The notes beneath the pieces were generated by a model. That model did not search any database and was not told where the DNA came from. It was given only the letters and a program-made list of their open reading frames with translations. 64,000 bases of DNA from UBA5158 sp963692955. GTDB lineage: Bacteria; Pseudomonadota; Gammaproteobacteria; DSM-16500. Below, in pieces: positions 62,325-64,000 of the stretch. The position numbers and the translations under genes are program-made. Where the stretch lies: the NCBI GenBank assembly GCA_963692955.1, contig OY843587.1, positions 1,302,001 through 1,366,000 on the forward strand, in the 5' to 3' direction. Positions within the stretch are counted from its first letter, which is position 1; each line of letters opens with the position of its first letter.

Positions 62325-64000
62325 TTAACGTTTAGTTTTTTTTAGCGGCAATGTTTGCGCGAGTTTATAAAAATCTTTCCATGGGTCTTGTTTCATTTTA
62401 GCTAAACGTTTACATAAATTTTTCACCGTGAACGCTTCGCCTTTCACTTTCACACTGAGTTCATCCCAGGTTAGCGGCACGGATACCGTCGCATGTTTGC
62501 GCGCGCGCGTCGAGTAGGGCGCGATCGCGGTGGCGCCATGGCCGTTACGCAAATAATCGATAAAGATTTTGCCCGTGCGTTTTGCTTTCGACATGGTCGC
62601 GATATAGTGTTGCGGGTCTGCTGCGACGATCGCGTCCGCGAACGCGCGCGAAAAATCTTTGACTTCGTCCCAGCTGTAGTTGCGCTTGATGGGTACGACG
62701 ACGTGTAACCCTTTGCCGCCCGTGGTTTTCACGAAAGATTTTAATTTAAGGACGTTTAATTTTTCGCGGATTAATTGCGCGGCTTTAATAACTTCTTTCC
62801 ATGCTACATCTGGCGCGGGGTCTAAATCGAAAATAATCACATCGGGTTTTTCTGGATCGTCGATGTGACTGCCCCAAGAGTGAATTTCTAATGCGCCGAG
62901 TTGCACTAACGCGATTAAACCCGCGGTGTCTTTGAGATAAGGATAGAGTTCGCGTTTCGATTTATCTTTGATTGAGACAGTATAGAGTGACGCCACAGAA
63001 TCTTTTTCGATGTGTTTTTGAAAAAAACATTTTTGTGCATAGCCTTGCGGGCAGCGTACTAACGTAAGTGGCCGGTTAGTTAAGTAAGGCAATATCCATT
63101 TCTGTACCGCAGTGTAGTAGTTTGCTAGGTCCGCTTTGGTGATTTTGTCTTCAGGATATAATATTTTTTCGGGATGTGACAGCGCCTGATTAGGCGTAGT
63201 CAATGGCGCGCTGTTCTTTTTAACTTTTTCGGTTTTATTATTTTCTGTTTTCATGGCGGTCTCTTTTTTGATCGCGCGCGGCGATTTGTCTTTGCGTATG
63301 CCTTTGAAGCTAGGATGTCTTAAAATTCCATCGCGCGTCCATTCAGTGAATTCGACTTCAGCGACGAGCGTGGGCTTGACCCAGGTCACGTTTTTTATCG
63401 CGGGCGGTTTCGTGTGAAAAGGCATTTTGTCGGTTTTATTTTTCTTTAAGAGGCCCGCTAACGTCTTCAACGTGCTATCCGAAAAGCCGGTGCCGACATG
63501 ACCACTGTATACCAAGTCACCCGAATCATCGTAAACGCCGATTAACAGCGAGCCAAAGTGTTGGCGCGCGCCATTTGGCTGCGTGTAGCCGCCGATCACG
63601 AATTCTTGGCGGTTAAGGCATTTTACTTTTAACCAATCGCGCGTACGTTTTTGATGATAACCGCTGTCTATATTCTTAGAAACGATACCTTCTAACTGAA
63701 GTTCGCAGGATTTTTTAAAAATTTGTTCGCCGGAGCCAATAACGTGATCGCTGAATTGTAGTAAAGAATTTTTTTTAGTGGGCAGAATTTTTTGTAATTG
63801 TTTTTTGCGATCTAGTAATGACGCGCGCGCGAGATTTTCATGGTCATAATAAATTAAATCAAAAATATAATAAACGATGGCATCCGGATCGTCATCGCGT
63901 AAATGATTTTGCAAAAGTTGAAAATTCGATTGGCCTTTTTCATCCAACGCAACCACTTCACCATCCATAATAGTGTCGGGTAAATTTAATTTTTCCACCG
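62325..64000 (-). CDS. ligD: ATP-dependent DNA ligase D (5' end outside window)
   Basis: 558 codons in the window; the frame is open at the right edge, so the N-terminus, including the adenylated Lys motif, is missing. Present are ligase motifs MDGEVVALDEKG, YYIFDLIYYD, EGIVSKNIDSGY and WLKVKC, an OB fold (LIGVYDDSGDLVYSGHVGTGF), a Lys-rich linker, and a C-terminal primase-polymerase domain (YPEDKITKADLANYYTAV, IIFDLDPAPD metal site, KTTGGKGLHVVVPIKRN). Ligase-polymerase order is as in Pseudomonas LigD. It acts with Ku in end joining; ku is not in the window. Confidence 0.95.
   Translation of the reverse strand, partial: VEKLNLPDTIMDGEVVALDEKGQSNFQLLQNHLRDDDPDAIVYYIFDLIYYDHENLARASLLDRKKQLQKILPTKKNSLLQFSDHVIGSGEQIFKKSCELQLEGIVSKNIDSGYHQKRTRDWLKVKCLNRQEFVIGGYTQPNGARQHFGSLLIGVYDDSGDLVYSGHVGTGFSDSTLKTLAGLLKKNKTDKMPFHTKPPAIKNVTWVKPTLVAEVEFTEWTRDGILRHPSFKGIRKDKSPRAIKKETAMKTENNKTEKVKKNSAPLTTPNQALSHPEKILYPEDKITKADLANYYTAVQKWILPYLTNRPLTLVRCPQGYAQKCFFQKHIEKDSVASLYTVSIKDKSKRELYPYLKDTAGLIALVQLGALEIHSWGSHIDDPEKPDVIIFDLDPAPDVAWKEVIKAAQLIREKLNVLKLKSFVKTTGGKGLHVVVPIKRNYSWDEVKDFSRAFADAIVAADPQHYIATMSKAKRTGKIFIDYLRNGHGATAIAPYSTRARKHATVSVPLTWDELSVKVKGEAFTVKNLCKRLAKMKQDPWKDFYKLAQTLPLKKTKR

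Overview
The window looks like a chromosomal segment from a gammaproteobacterium of the order Legionellales (Legionella/Coxiella/Aquicella/Berkiella-like). The reasons are the gene order gltA | sdhCD-B-sucAB-(insert)-sucCD, the housekeeping genes (prmB-aroC, udk, hslO, yciB-bolA, nagZ, serS), and accessory genes of host-associated type: a eukaryote-like NTPDase/apyrase, an ankyrin protein, an F-box/ankyrin-like protein and several large orphan proteins. Four orphan genes have upstream motifs resembling the PmrA box (cTTAA-N6-cTTAAt) that controls Dot/Icm type IV secretion genes in Legionella and Coxiella. The organism assignment is inference; no 16S rRNA or other marker RNA is in the window, and I saw no tRNA, CRISPR array, transposase or prophage.

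Layout. 1-8.6 kb: a truncated CHASE4-like/GGDEF/EAL protein, udk and an Smr protein on the minus strand; hslO, yciB and bolA on plus; an ankyrin protein, aroC and prmB on minus. 8.8-15.4 kb: DUF1820 protein, nagZ, a phosphoribosyltransferase, a first fadE and a membrane-anchored alkaline-phosphatase-superfamily enzyme. 15.4-21.1 kb: an accessory block between two fadE paralogues, holding a tandem pair of related orphan proteins, a 550-bp non-coding region with DnaA-box-like palindromes, the NTPDase, and a Ser-rich protein with NLS-like basic patches. 21.4-29.4 kb: beta-oxidation genes (second fadE, fadI, fadJ, a FadL-type porin) with a thioredoxin-fold protein. 29.4-33.5 kb: divergent glpD/glpK and an outer-membrane barrel. 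33.7-37.3 kb: two convergent effector-like genes sharing a terminator, each with a PmrA-like box.

37.4-49.1 kb: the TCA cluster. gltA and sdhC diverge from clear sigma70 promoters. sdhA, which should lie between sdhD and sdhB, is absent (35 bp gap). Two orphan genes with their own promoter and a preceding terminator split sucAB from sucCD. 49.1-62.3 kb: serS, an orphan gene, a second FadI-like thiolase, ggt, tag, a DUF1622 membrane protein, a small secreted protein behind an array of four TTAA half-sites, a Skp-like chaperone, a DUF188 protein, gor, an ElaB-like protein, a small lipoprotein, ppiB, a pirin, and BON and CsbD stress-type proteins. The window ends inside ligD (ligase and polymerase domains).

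Taken together, the genes support uptake and oxidation of fatty acids and glycerol (fadL, fadE x2, fadI/J, a second thiolase, glpK/glpD) feeding a TCA cycle. Interspersed secreted or effector-like genes appear to be wired to a PmrA-type regulator. The strongest leads are that putative regulon (including a start-site correction at 15456), the missing sdhA, and the repeat-flanked NTPDase/NLS-protein cassette.
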